Assembly: GCF_013178945.1 (NCBI RefSeq)
Contig: NZ_JABFDM010000006.1
Coordinates: forward strand, 1-64,000
Source: Bradyrhizobium aeschynomenes
GTDB taxonomy: Bacteria > Pseudomonadota > Alphaproteobacteria > Rhizobiales > Xanthobacteraceae
Reading direction: 5' to 3'
DNA: 64,000 bases
Every line of letters starts with the position of its first letter. Position 1 is the first letter of the stretch. Position numbers and translations under genes: made by a program. The notes under the pieces were generated by a model, which worked only from the letters and a program-made list of their open reading frames with translations, did no database searches and was not told the origin of the DNA. This document shows, in pieces, positions 1 to 8,770 of the stretch.

Positions 1-68
1 ACTTTCTCGCGGCAGTCGCACTCGGCTCAACCCGCCTCTGGGCCAAGGCTTATGAGTCCACGCCCTAA

Positions 69-2171
69 TCATCCCGCCGTCAGCAGCGGGATCGCCTCGT
101 CGCGTTCGTAGAGATACAGCAGGCAGCGCAGCGCGTCGCTGCGCGGGCCCTTCAGCTTGGGATCTTCTTTCAGGATGCGCAGCGCCTCGTCGCGGGCCTG
201 GGTGATCAACTGGGCATGCACCTCGGGGCGGGCGATCCGATAGCCGGGCAGGCCGCTCTGGCGGATGCCGAGCACGTCGCCTTCGCCGCGCAGCTTGAGG
301 TCCTCCTCGGCGATGCGGAAGCCGTCGGTGGTCTCGCGGATGACGGCGAGCCGCGCCTTCGACATCGGCCCCAGCGGCTCGTGATAGAGCAGGATGCAGG
401 TCGAGGCCTCCGCGCCGCGGCCGATGCGGCCGCGCAGCTGGTGCAGCTGGGCCAGGCCGAAGCGCTCGGCGTTCTCGATCACCATGATGCTCGCCGCGGG
501 CACGTCGACGCCGACCTCGACGACCGTCGTGGCCACGAGCAGCCGCAGCTCATGCGCCGCGAAGCGGTTCATGACCTCGTCCTTCTCGCTGCCTTTCATC
601 TTGCCGTGGACCAGGCCGACGCGCTCGCCGAAGCGCTCGCGCAGGCTCTCGTAGCGGTCGGTGGCGTTGGTCAGATGATCAATGCCCTCGGCCTCGGATT
701 CCTCGACCAGCGGGCAGATCCAGTACACCAGCTTGCCGGCGTCGAGCGCGCGGCCGACGGCGTCGATGACCTCTGTGCGGCGAGTGTCGGCGACGGCGCG
801 GGTGTCGATCGGCTGGCGGCCGGCAGGCTTCTCGCGCAGCTCGGAAATGTCCATGTCGCCGAAATAGGTCAGCACCAGCGTCCGCGGGATCGGCGTTGCC
901 GACAGCACCAGCACGTCGACGGCCTCGCCTTTCGACGTCAGCGCCAGCCGTTCGCGCACGCCGAAGCGGTGCTGCTCGTCGACGATGGCAAGCGCCAGCG
1001 ACGTGAAGACGACGTCGTCCTGGATCAGCGCGTGCGTGCCGATCAGCAGGTCGATCTCGCGGGCTTCGAGCCGGGCGAGGATGTCGCGGCGTTCCTTGCC
1101 CTTCTCGCGTCCCGTGAGAATGGCGATGGTCATGCCGGCGCGCTCGGCCAGCGGCGTGATGGTCTTGGCGTGCTGGCGCGCCAAAATCTCGGTCGGCGCC
1201 ATCAGCGCGGCCTGCTTGCCGGCTTCGGCCACGGCGGCCGCCGCGAGCAGCGCCACGACCGTCTTGCCGGAGCCGACGTCGCCCTGCAGCAGCCTGAGCA
1301 TGCGCACCGGCTTTTCGAGATCGGCCGCAATGGCGTCCATCGCCAGGCCTTGCGAGTTCGTCAACGCATAGGGCAGGGCGTCGATGATCCTGCGGCGCAG
1401 GTGGCCGTCCCCGGCATGGCGGTTGCCCGCGGGGCGGCGCAATTGCGCCCGCACCAGCGCCAGCGCCAATTGGCCGGCGAGCAGCTCGTCGAAGGCGAGC
1501 CGCGACCAGAACGGATTTTCGGGCAGGATGTCCGTCAGCTCCTGCGGAACATGCACCCGATGCAGCGCGTCCTTCAGCGACGGGAAGCGGCAGCGCCGGA
1601 GCACCTCGGGGCTGATCCATTCCGGCAAATCGGGCAGCTTCGTCAGCGCCAATGCGATCGCGCGCCGCAGGGAGCCCAGGGCGAGGCCTTCGGTCAGCGG
1701 ATAGACCGGGTCGATCCCGGACAGCTTGGCAAACCCCGCTTCATCGAGGATGCGGTCGGGATGCACGATCTGCGGAATGCCGTCATACAGCTGCACCGTG
1801 CCGGAGACGTAGCGCTTGGCGCCCACCGGCAGGATCTTCTCGATGTAGTCGCCCTTGGGACGGAAGAAGGTGAGGACGACGTCGCCGGTCTCGTCGCTGG
1901 CATAGACCAGATAGGGCGCGCGGGCGTTGCGCGACGGGCGGTGGCGGTCGACCGTCACCTCCAGCGTCACCACGGTTCCGACCTCGGCGTCGCGCACCTT
2001 CGGCCGGTTGCGGCGGTCGATGACGCTGGCCGGCAGGTGCAGCAAGAGGTCGACGACGCGCGGCGTCTCGCTGCAGCTGAGCAGATAGCGCAGCAGCTTG
2101 TCCTGCTTCGGCCCGACTCCCGACAGGGTGGTGACCGGCGCGAACAGGGGATTGAGGACGCTTGGGCGCAT
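69..2171 (-). CDS. recG: ATP-dependent DNA helicase RecG
   Basis: Superfamily 2 helicase that remodels stalled replication forks and branch-migrates recombination intermediates. The 700-residue product has an N-terminal wedge/OB region, a Walker A GDVGSGKT near residue 300, a DEQH box near residue 397 and the C-terminal helicase half with the QLRGRIGRG motif. The open frame runs 90 codons further upstream, but that part is low-complexity and overlaps the divergent sdhE. I chose the ATG beginning MRPSVLNPL because it gives the normal family length. It is divergent from sdhE-mfd, so two genome-maintenance genes share the intergenic region. Confidence 0.95.
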   Translation of the reverse strand: MRPSVLNPLFAPVTTLSGVGPKQDKLLRYLLSCSETPRVVDLLLHLPASVIDRRNRPKVRDAEVGTVVTLEVTVDRHRPSRNARAPYLVYASDETGDVVLTFFRPKGDYIEKILPVGAKRYVSGTVQLYDGIPQIVHPDRILDEAGFAKLSGIDPVYPLTEGLALGSLRRAIALALTKLPDLPEWISPEVLRRCRFPSLKDALHRVHVPQELTDILPENPFWSRLAFDELLAGQLALALVRAQLRRPAGNRHAGDGHLRRRIIDALPYALTNSQGLAMDAIAADLEKPVRMLRLLQGDVGSGKTVVALLAAAAVAEAGKQAALMAPTEILARQHAKTITPLAERAGMTIAILTGREKGKERRDILARLEAREIDLLIGTHALIQDDVVFTSLALAIVDEQHRFGVRERLALTSKGEAVDVLVLSATPIPRTLVLTYFGDMDISELREKPAGRQPIDTRAVADTRRTEVIDAVGRALDAGKLVYWICPLVEESEAEGIDHLTNATDRYESLRERFGERVGLVHGKMKGSEKDEVMNRFAAHELRLLVATTVVEVGVDVPAASIMVIENAERFGLAQLHQLRGRIGRGAEASTCILLYHEPLGPMSKARLAVIRETTDGFRIAEEDLKLRGEGDVLGIRQSGLPGYRIARPEVHAQLITQARDEALRILKEDPKLKGPRSDALRCLLYLYERDEAIPLLTAG

Positions 2172-2369
2172 GGACCGAACACTTAAAGCCGTTTGACGGT
2201 CGGAATAGCCGTGAATTCCGAGACATCCACCTCTTTTTTCGCCGGTTTCCGGCGAAGCCGGCATGCCGGTTCTGCGGCGGGGAGGGCTGACATAAGCCCC
2301 GCGCACCGCTATATCGAGCCGCGCCCGGCACAGTCCGGGCTTTCGGCGTTGTACTGCAGGGATACCGCG

Positions 2370-2657
2370 ATGACAGGGACCACCCGATCGAGCCAAGGCC
2401 TCGACGACCGCCGCAAGCGGCTCTTGTTCCGTTGCTGGCATCGCGGCACCCGTGAGATGGATCTGATCCTCGGGCGCTTTGCGGACGCCGAGATCGGCAC
2501 GCTCAGCGAGAGCGAACTGGCCGAACTGGAGCAGCTCCTGGAGGTCCCAGACCCGGATTTCTATGCTGCCATCACCGGCGCCCGGCCGTTGCCGCCGGAG
2601 CAGACGCCGGCACTGTTCGCGCGCATCAAGGCGTTCCGCGCGGTGGACGCCGACTGA
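2370..2657 (+). CDS. sdhE: FAD assembly factor SdhE (succinate dehydrogenase)
   Basis: Small protein (95 aa) of the Sdh5/DUF339 family that promotes covalent flavinylation of the SdhA subunit of succinate dehydrogenase. The signature RGTRE sits at residues 25-29, matching the conserved RGxxE motif, followed by an acidic helical region and a conserved DPDFYAAITG stretch. The frame is open further upstream, but the ATG at 2370 gives the usual length. Its stop overlaps the mfd start (TGATG), indicating translational coupling. Linkage to mfd and recG recurs in alphaproteobacteria, as I recall. Confidence 0.9.
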   Translation: MTGTTRSSQGLDDRRKRLLFRCWHRGTREMDLILGRFADAEIGTLSESELAELEQLLEVPDPDFYAAITGARPLPPEQTPALFARIKAFRAVDAD

Positions 2658-5600
2658 TGAAGAGCCCGGTCAAGTCGCCTGCCGAGCACCTCGCGCCGGG
2701 GCGCGCGCTTACGCTCGCCAATGTCGCCGAGGGCGCCGAAGGCCTCGTCGTCTCCGATCTGGCGCGTGCGATCGCCGCCCGGCCGAAGCCGCCGGCGGTC
2801 AGCCTTGCCGTGGTCTGCCGCGACGGCAATCGGATGCAGCAGCTGGCGCGGGCGCTCGATTTCTTCGCGCCGGATCTGCCGGTGATGCAGTTCCCAGCTT
2901 GGGACTGCCAGCCCTATGACCGCGTCTCGCCGCATGGCGGCATCCTGGCCCAGCGCGTGACCACGCTCGCCCGGCTGTCGCGCCTCGCCGGCAGCGACAA
3001 GCCGCTGATCGTGCTGACCACGGTCAATGCCATCGTTCAGCGCGTGCCGTCGCGTGACACCATGGCGGGGCAGGCGCTGTCAGTCGCGCCGGGCCATGTC
3101 GTGCCGATGGATTCCGTCGTCGCGTGGCTGGAGCACAATGGCTATGTCCGGGCCTCCACCGTGCGCGAGAGCGGCGAATATGCCGTGCGCGGCGGCATCC
3201 TCGATCTGTTTCCCGCCGGGCTCGATCAGCCCGTCCGGTTCGACTATTTCGGCGACAGCCTGGAATCGATCCGCACCTTCGACGCCGAGACGCAGCGCAC
3301 CCTGCTCGACATGCGTTCGCTCGATCTCGTGCCGGTCTCGGAATTCCAGCTGGTCACCGACACCATCCGCCGTTTCCGCATGGGCTATGTCGCCGAGTTC
3401 GGCGCGCCGGAACGTGACGACGCGCTGTATGAGGCGGTCAGCGAAGGCCGCCGCTATCCCGGCATGGAGCACTGGCTGCCGCTGTTCCACGACAGGATGG
3501 AGACATTGTTCGACTATCTGCCGAACACGCCCATCGTGATCGAGCCGCAGGGCGAGGACGCCGCGCGCGAGCGCTTCAAGCAGATCATCGACTATTACGA
3601 CGCGCGCCGCGAGGCGATGGAGCATCCCGGCGGCGGCGCGATCTACAAGCCGCTGACGGTCGACCGTCTCTATCTGACGTCGACGGAGTGGGCTGAGAGG
3701 CTCGCCGCCGTGCCACTGGCGCGGGTGACGCCGTTCGCCGTGCCCGAGGGCGCCGGTGTCGTCGACATCGGCGCGCGGGCCGGCCGCAACTTCGCGCCCG
3801 AGCGCAACGACGCCTCGGTCAACGTGTTCGAGGCCGTGGTCGCGCATGTGCAGGCGCTGCAATCGGTGCGCAAGAAGGTGGTGATCGCGCTGTGGAGCGA
3901 AGGCTCGCGCGATCGCATGGCCAGCATGCTGAAGGATCACAAGCTGATCCACGTCACCAGCGTCAACACCTGGCGCGTCGTGCAGGCGACGCCGCGCAAC
4001 GAGACCATGCTTGCGCTGCTCGGGCTGGAATCCGGCTTCGAGACTGACCAGATCGCGGTGATCTCCGAGCAGGACATTCTCGGCGACCGCCTGGTGCGGC
4101 CGCGCCGGGCCAGCCGCAAGCTCGACAATTTCATCTCGGAGGTGACGAGCCTCGCCATCGGCGACATCGTCGTGCACGTCGATCACGGCATCGGCCGCTT
4201 CGTGGGCCTGCAGACGCTGGAGGTCGCCGGCGCGCCGCATGACTGTCTCGAGCTGCGTTATGCCGGCGAGACCAAGCTGTATCTGCCGGTCGAGAACATC
4301 GAGCTGTTGTCGCGCTACGGCTCCGATCAGACGAATGTCGAGCTCGACAAGCTCGGCGGCTCGGGCTGGCAGACCCGCAAGGCCAAGCTGAAGAACCGGA
4401 TCCGCGAGATGGCCGGCGAGCTGATCAAGATCGCCGCCGAGCGCATGCTGCACGAGGCGCCGAAACTGCCGGTGCAGGCCGGCCTCTATGACGAGTTCTG
4501 CGCCCGCTTCCCCTATGACGAGACCGAGGATCAGCTCGCTGCGATCCAGGCGACGCTCGCCGATCTCGAAGCGGGCCGGCCGATGGACCGGCTGGTCTGC
4601 GGCGACGTCGGCTTCGGCAAGACCGAGGTGGCGCTACGCGCCGCCTTTGCCGTCGCGCTCGACGGCAAGCAGGTCGCCGTCGTCGTGCCGACCACCTTGC
4701 TCGCGCGCCAGCATGCAAAGACGTTTGCTGAGCGCTTCAAGGGCTTTCCGGTCAACGTCGCGCAGGCCTCGCGCCTCGTCTCGACCAAGGAGCTCAATCA
4801 GGTCAAGAAGGGCCTCGCCGACGGCTCGGTCGACATCGTCGTCGGCACCCACGCGCTGCTCGGCAAGGCGATCAAGTTCCGCGATCTCGGCCTCGTCATC
4901 GTCGACGAGGAGCAGCATTTCGGCGTCAGCCACAAGGAGCGGCTGAAGCAGCTGCGCGCCGAGGTGCATGTGCTGACCCTGTCGGCAACGCCGATCCCGC
5001 GCACCTTGCAGCTCGCTCTCACCGGCGTGCGCGAGTTGTCGATCATCGCCTCGCCGCCAGTCGATCGGCTCGCCGTTCGCACCTTCGTCGCGCCGCACGA
5101 CCCCGTGATGATCCGCGAGGCCCTGCTGCGTGAACGCTATCGCGGCGGTCAGGCGTTCTACGTCGTGCCGCGTATCGACGATCTCGCCGAGGTCAAGGAG
5201 TTCCTCGACAAGACCGTGCCGGAGATGAAGGTCGCCGTCGCGCACGGCCAGATGGCGCCGACCGTGATCGAGGACATCATCGGGGCGTTCTACGACGGCA
5301 AGTTCGACATCCTGCTGTCGACCACGATCGTCGAATCCGGCCTCGACATTCCCCGCGCCAACACGCTGATCGTGCACCGCGCCGACATGTTCGGCCTCGC
5401 CCAGCTCTATCAGCTGCGCGGCCGCGTCGGCCGCTCCAAGCTGCGCGCTTATGCGCTGTTCACCCTGCCGTCGACGCACAAGATCAGCCCACTGGCCGAA
5501 AAGCGCCTGGGCGTGCTGCAGTCGCTGGAGACGCTGGGGGCCGGCTTCCAGCTCGCCAGCCACGACCTCGACATCCGCGGTGCCGGCAATCTGCTGGGCG

Positions 5601-6172
5601 ACGAACAGTCCGGCCACATCAGGGAGGTCGGCTTCGAGCTCTATCAGTCGATGCTGGAGGAGGCGATCGAGAACCTCAAGGCGGGGATCACCGAGCCGAC
5701 AGTCGACCGCTGGTCGCCGCAGATCACCATCGGCATGCCCGTGCTGATCCCCGAAGACTACGTCTCCGACCTCTCCGTGCGGCTGTCGCTGTACCGAAGG
5801 CTTGCCGATCTCGAGACCGACGAGGAGATCGAGAATTTTGCGGCCGAGCTGCGCGACCGCTTCGGCAAGCTGCCGGACGAGACGCGCTATCTGTTCAAGG
5901 TCGCCGCGATCAAGAACTACTGCCGCCGCGCCAATGTCGAGAAGGTCGACGCCGGCCCGAAGGGCGCCGTCATCGCCTTCCGCGACAACAGCTTCGCCTA
6001 TCCCGAGCGCCTGGTGGCCTTCATCAAGCGCCACGGCCAGGCCGCCAAGGTGCGCCCCGACATGAAGGTGGTGTTCCTGCAGGTCTGGGAGACGCCGGAG
6101 GAGCGGCTGGCAGGGACCACGGATATCCTGAAGGAGCTGGCTGAGCTCGCGGAGAAGAAGAAGGCGGCATGA
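2657..6172 (+). CDS. mfd: Transcription-repair coupling factor Mfd
   Basis: Translocase that removes RNA polymerase stalled at DNA lesions and recruits UvrA. The 1171-residue product has a UvrB-like N-terminal module (about 1-350), the RNA-polymerase interaction domain with VHVDHGIGRFVGL near residue 503, a RecG-like motor with Walker A GDVGFGKT near 649 and DEEQHFG near 749, the QLRGRVGRS motif, and a C-terminal TRCF domain (about 1020-1115). Full length. The start overlaps the sdhE stop by one base, so the two genes are co-transcribed. Confidence 0.97.
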   Translation: MKSPVKSPAEHLAPGRALTLANVAEGAEGLVVSDLARAIAARPKPPAVSLAVVCRDGNRMQQLARALDFFAPDLPVMQFPAWDCQPYDRVSPHGGILAQRVTTLARLSRLAGSDKPLIVLTTVNAIVQRVPSRDTMAGQALSVAPGHVVPMDSVVAWLEHNGYVRASTVRESGEYAVRGGILDLFPAGLDQPVRFDYFGDSLESIRTFDAETQRTLLDMRSLDLVPVSEFQLVTDTIRRFRMGYVAEFGAPERDDALYEAVSEGRRYPGMEHWLPLFHDRMETLFDYLPNTPIVIEPQGEDAARERFKQIIDYYDARREAMEHPGGGAIYKPLTVDRLYLTSTEWAERLAAVPLARVTPFAVPEGAGVVDIGARAGRNFAPERNDASVNVFEAVVAHVQALQSVRKKVVIALWSEGSRDRMASMLKDHKLIHVTSVNTWRVVQATPRNETMLALLGLESGFETDQIAVISEQDILGDRLVRPRRASRKLDNFISEVTSLAIGDIVVHVDHGIGRFVGLQTLEVAGAPHDCLELRYAGETKLYLPVENIELLSRYGSDQTNVELDKLGGSGWQTRKAKLKNRIREMAGELIKIAAERMLHEAPKLPVQAGLYDEFCARFPYDETEDQLAAIQATLADLEAGRPMDRLVCGDVGFGKTEVALRAAFAVALDGKQVAVVVPTTLLARQHAKTFAERFKGFPVNVAQASRLVSTKELNQVKKGLADGSVDIVVGTHALLGKAIKFRDLGLVIVDEEQHFGVSHKERLKQLRAEVHVLTLSATPIPRTLQLALTGVRELSIIASPPVDRLAVRTFVAPHDPVMIREALLRERYRGGQAFYVVPRIDDLAEVKEFLDKTVPEMKVAVAHGQMAPTVIEDIIGAFYDGKFDILLSTTIVESGLDIPRANTLIVHRADMFGLAQLYQLRGRVGRSKLRAYALFTLPSTHKISPLAEKRLGVLQSLETLGAGFQLASHDLDIRGAGNLLGDEQSGHIREVGFELYQSMLEEAIENLKAGITEPTVDRWSPQITIGMPVLIPEDYVSDLSVRLSLYRRLADLETDEEIENFAAELRDRFGKLPDETRYLFKVAAIKNYCRRANVEKVDAGPKGAVIAFRDNSFAYPERLVAFIKRHGQAAKVRPDMKVVFLQVWETPEERLAGTTDILKELAELAEKKKAA

Positions 6173-6190
6173 GGCGCCGCCGGGTGAGCA

Positions 6191-6301
6191 TCATCGAAGT
6201 TGCCAGCCGAAATGTAGCGCGAAGCTCGCGATGAGAAACACCGAGACGATTGCAACGACGCTGACCCAATCGGTCTCGTCGCGGGATTGCCGGTTGTGCA
6301 T
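6191..6301 (-). CDS. Small single-span membrane protein, 36 aa (hypothetical)
   Basis: Short frame with a charged N-terminus (MHNRQSRDETDW), one strongly hydrophobic segment (VSVVAIVSVFLIASFALHF, about residues 13-31) and a short basic tail. A GGAG lies about 9 bases upstream of the ATG. The hydrophobic segment framed by polar ends and the ribosome site make it more credible than a chance ORF, but no family is recognised. It is convergent with mfd, ending 18 bases after it. No function can be assigned. Confidence 0.45.
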   Translation of the reverse strand: MHNRQSRDETDWVSVVAIVSVFLIASFALHFGWQLR

Positions 6302-6452
6302 GATGCCTGCTCCGCCTCGTCAGATGCCCTGAGCGATTGGCGGATTTCAGCAGACGAGTGGGGCGAATGCGCGCTCTCAAGATGTACGCGGTTGGCTGAG
6401 ACCGTGATCAATTCAACCAACGTCATTGCGGGCGCAGCCATCAATGAGCTGC

Positions 6453-6592
6453 GGTACGGGGGGCAAAGCGGCCGCCGTCAGGCGGCAGCGTGCCCACCGT
6501 CGCGCGTCGCGTCGTGCCGTCAGATGGCGGGCACGGCGCCATCTGATGGCTCGCATGCGGCAAGACCTTGCATGCGCCTTTGCCCGCCCTAC
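6453..6592. repeat. Intergenic palindromic repeat element
   Basis: Imperfect palindromic stretch. The outer parts read GGGGCAAAGCGG...GCGTGCCCACC and GGCGGGCACGGCGCC...CCTTTGCCCGCCCTACG, which pair with each other. The core arms CCGTCAGATGGCG (6517-6529) and CGCCATCTGATGG (6537-6549) match at 12 of 13 positions. It resembles, from memory, the 'GTAGGGTGGGCAAAG...GTGCCCACC' intergenic repeats of Bradyrhizobium and relatives. Apart from this element, the stretch 6302-6671 holds no gene I can support. Confidence 0.5.
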
Positions 6593-6671
6593 GCAGCACA
6601 ACGGCTCGACAATTCGGATCAACCTTGTCTATCGTGAACCTGGGTAATCCCTGCACAGCTTGAGCGATGAG

Positions 6672-7382
6672 ATGCTGTCTCTCGTCAAAGAACTCATGGC
6701 GTTCCTTGTGAGCACGGTCGAACAGCAGGACCTCGCGGTGAGAGGGACCGTCGTGGAAGGCAGAAGGACACGCCGCCTCATCATCGAACTTTGCCGTGGC
6801 CCCGAGATCAGGCTAGAGGCGGAGTTCGGCTTTCACATCCAAAAACGCGGCGCGCTGCTCGTGACGTGGACGACGTGGTTTCGCTGGCCGAAGCCTGAGG
6901 AGATGCTTCGCGACCTCCGGCCGCCGTCGCCCTATGATGGTCCCGACGTGCCCGAGATCCGCAAGGCGCGAACCCAGCTGTATCCGATCGCTGTGCTACG
7001 GGTCGTAAATGATCACAAATCCAATCATGTATATTTTTTTCCTCCGGAGGCTGACGCCATCCGTTGTCATCTCGTAGACGTCGTCGATACCCTGCTGCAA
7101 AAGGTCTTGCCGGACTTTCAGCCATACTGCGACGTCGACATATTCAGCCGGGCGGCAACGGAGCCCATGGCAAAATCCCGGCTTGAAATGAGGGAGATCG
7201 TTGTCGCAGCAATCCTGGCTGCAGCTGGCAAGCGCCGCGAGTTTGAAGCTTGGCGCGAGGCCTGCAGAAACGGCTTTGTCGGACCGGGTCGGCGAAACGC
7301 GACAGGAACCCAGGCCTCTGCCGTCGCATATCAGGAGAAATACATGCTGGCGCTGGAAAACCGTCTGCTTGACTCGGACTAA
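6672..7382 (+). CDS. Hypothetical protein, 236 aa
   Basis: Soluble-looking protein of mixed helix and strand with no signal peptide or membrane segment, and no motif I recognise. It is rich in aromatic and basic residues (VTWTTWFRWPKPEEM; NHVYFFPPEAD). I use the ATG at 6672; an in-frame TTG at 6660 would add four residues, and neither has a strong ribosome site. Local base composition is lower in GC than the flanking genes (AATGATCACAAATCC followed by an AT-rich run), which may mean recent acquisition. It stands alone between a repeat and a convergent gene. Confidence 0.6.
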   Translation: MLSLVKELMAFLVSTVEQQDLAVRGTVVEGRRTRRLIIELCRGPEIRLEAEFGFHIQKRGALLVTWTTWFRWPKPEEMLRDLRPPSPYDGPDVPEIRKARTQLYPIAVLRVVNDHKSNHVYFFPPEADAIRCHLVDVVDTLLQKVLPDFQPYCDVDIFSRAATEPMAKSRLEMREIVVAAILAAAGKRREFEAWREACRNGFVGPGRRNATGTQASAVAYQEKYMLALENRLLDSD

Positions 7383-7424
7383 CGCGAGATCACCGCCGGG
7401 AATTCATCCGGCGGCTGCCCCGCC

Positions 7425-8657
7425 TCACGACGCCGCGCGCTGCGCCTCGCCATAGGCGCGGGCCAGCAGCGTGCGCGCCGTGTCATTGGGCTGCAACGCG
7501 GCGACGGTGATCGACGGCTCAGTGCGGGTGTCACGCTTGCCGTGCGAGGTGTGGCGCATCACGCTGGAGAGGCGGCGGGCGATGGCGTGGGCCGAGCGCA
7601 GGTCGGTCTCGGCGAACACGACGACGACGGAGCCGTTGTCCTCGTGGGTGCCGAAATCCATCCGCCGCATCAGGCGGCTGATGATGCGGGCGCCGTCATA
7701 TTGCGCGCGCGGATTGACCGGATCGAAGGCGAAGCGGGCGACCGCCAGGCTGCCGCCGCTCTTCTGGGTCTGGCTGACGGCGGTGGCGAAGTCGCGGGCA
7801 AAGGCATTACGGGTGAGCAGGCCGGTCTGAGGATCGAGCATGCCGCCGGCTTCGATCGCGCGCAGCGTGCGGTTGAGGCGGGCTTCGAAGGCGTGCTGCC
7901 GGATCAGCGGCAGAGCGTGGGCCGCAATGCGCTGCGGGTCGCCGGCGATGATCTCGAGATTGGCGAGTTCCTGCAGCGGCGCCGGCTGGTTGGCGGTGAC
8001 GACGACGCCGAGATTGCGGAAGCGGGTGTCCTCGGCGAGCACGGCAAGGAACGCATCGACCACGCGCGGCGAAAAGCCTTCGCCGAGCACGATGCCGTCG
8101 ATGTCGCGGCTCGACAGGTGCTTGGCGGCGGCCTCGATGCTGAGCGCGCCGACCACGGCCATGCGCTCGCCGAGCGCGACCGACAGCCCGGGAAGCGATC
8201 CGCCGCGGCCGAGCAGCAGCACGGTCGCGTCATTGAGCGGATCGGTGTCGGGCAGCGTCGCTTCCGGCGTCCTCTTTTCGTCGAGGCGGCGCAGCACCGT
8301 GGTGTGCAGGGTGCGGACGCGCAGCGCGGCGCGCAGCCGCGCCAGCAGCCGCTCATGATTGTCGCTGCCGTGCAGGGGAATGGCATTGTCGGGCAGGGCG
8401 GTGTCGCCCGGCTCGATCGCGATCATCGGGATGTAGGGTTTGCGTGCGTTCACATGGCGCGACAGCGCGGCGATGTCAGACGCGTCAGAGCCCTCCATCA
8501 CGGCGAGAACGGCGGCAGGTTGAACCCGCGCAATCGCGCTAGTCGCATCGGCCCAGCGGGCTTCCGTCGTCGGGAGAATTTGCGCCGCCGCGAGGGCCGC
8601 CGTCAGCGAAGGCCGCGTGGACTTGGAGACGATGAGAAGCGGGCCTTGTTGGGACAT
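7425..8657 (-). CDS. Degenerate GGDEF-domain protein with receiver-like N-terminus
   Basis: 410 residues. Two receiver-like alpha/beta segments (about 1-115 and 140-260) lack the acidic pocket and phosphoacceptor Asp: the equivalents read LLIVSKS and LAVMEG, then VLLLGRG and IVLGEG. A C-terminal GGDEF fold begins at DPQTGLLTRNAF (about 290), but the GGDEF signature is replaced by EDNGS, so diguanylate cyclase activity is unlikely. It probably acts as a c-di-GMP-insensitive scaffold or sensor. It is last in a same-strand run after a pseudo-AMP-binding protein (113-base gap) and a YejA-like binding protein. Confidence 0.75.
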   Translation of the reverse strand: MSQQGPLLIVSKSTRPSLTAALAAAQILPTTEARWADATSAIARVQPAAVLAVMEGSDASDIAALSRHVNARKPYIPMIAIEPGDTALPDNAIPLHGSDNHERLLARLRAALRVRTLHTTVLRRLDEKRTPEATLPDTDPLNDATVLLLGRGGSLPGLSVALGERMAVVGALSIEAAAKHLSSRDIDGIVLGEGFSPRVVDAFLAVLAEDTRFRNLGVVVTANQPAPLQELANLEIIAGDPQRIAAHALPLIRQHAFEARLNRTLRAIEAGGMLDPQTGLLTRNAFARDFATAVSQTQKSGGSLAVARFAFDPVNPRAQYDGARIISRLMRRMDFGTHEDNGSVVVVFAETDLRSAHAIARRLSSVMRHTSHGKRDTRTEPSITVAALQPNDTARTLLARAYGEAQRAAS

Positions 8658-8770
8658 CCAGGGAACTCAGGATACGCTGACGACACTGTCGCGATCCTAG
8701 GTCTCTCCCGTTAACGCGGCGTCAACACTGTTCCGAACACGTGCGCTCCGCATTCGCCCGGACGGCAGCT

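Noticed and set aside
216..2186. Long plus-strand frame of 656 codons opposite recG
   Set aside because: Antisense shadow of a high-GC gene; the minus strand encodes an unmistakable RecG, and the plus frame is Arg/Ala/Gln/His-rich without any domain.
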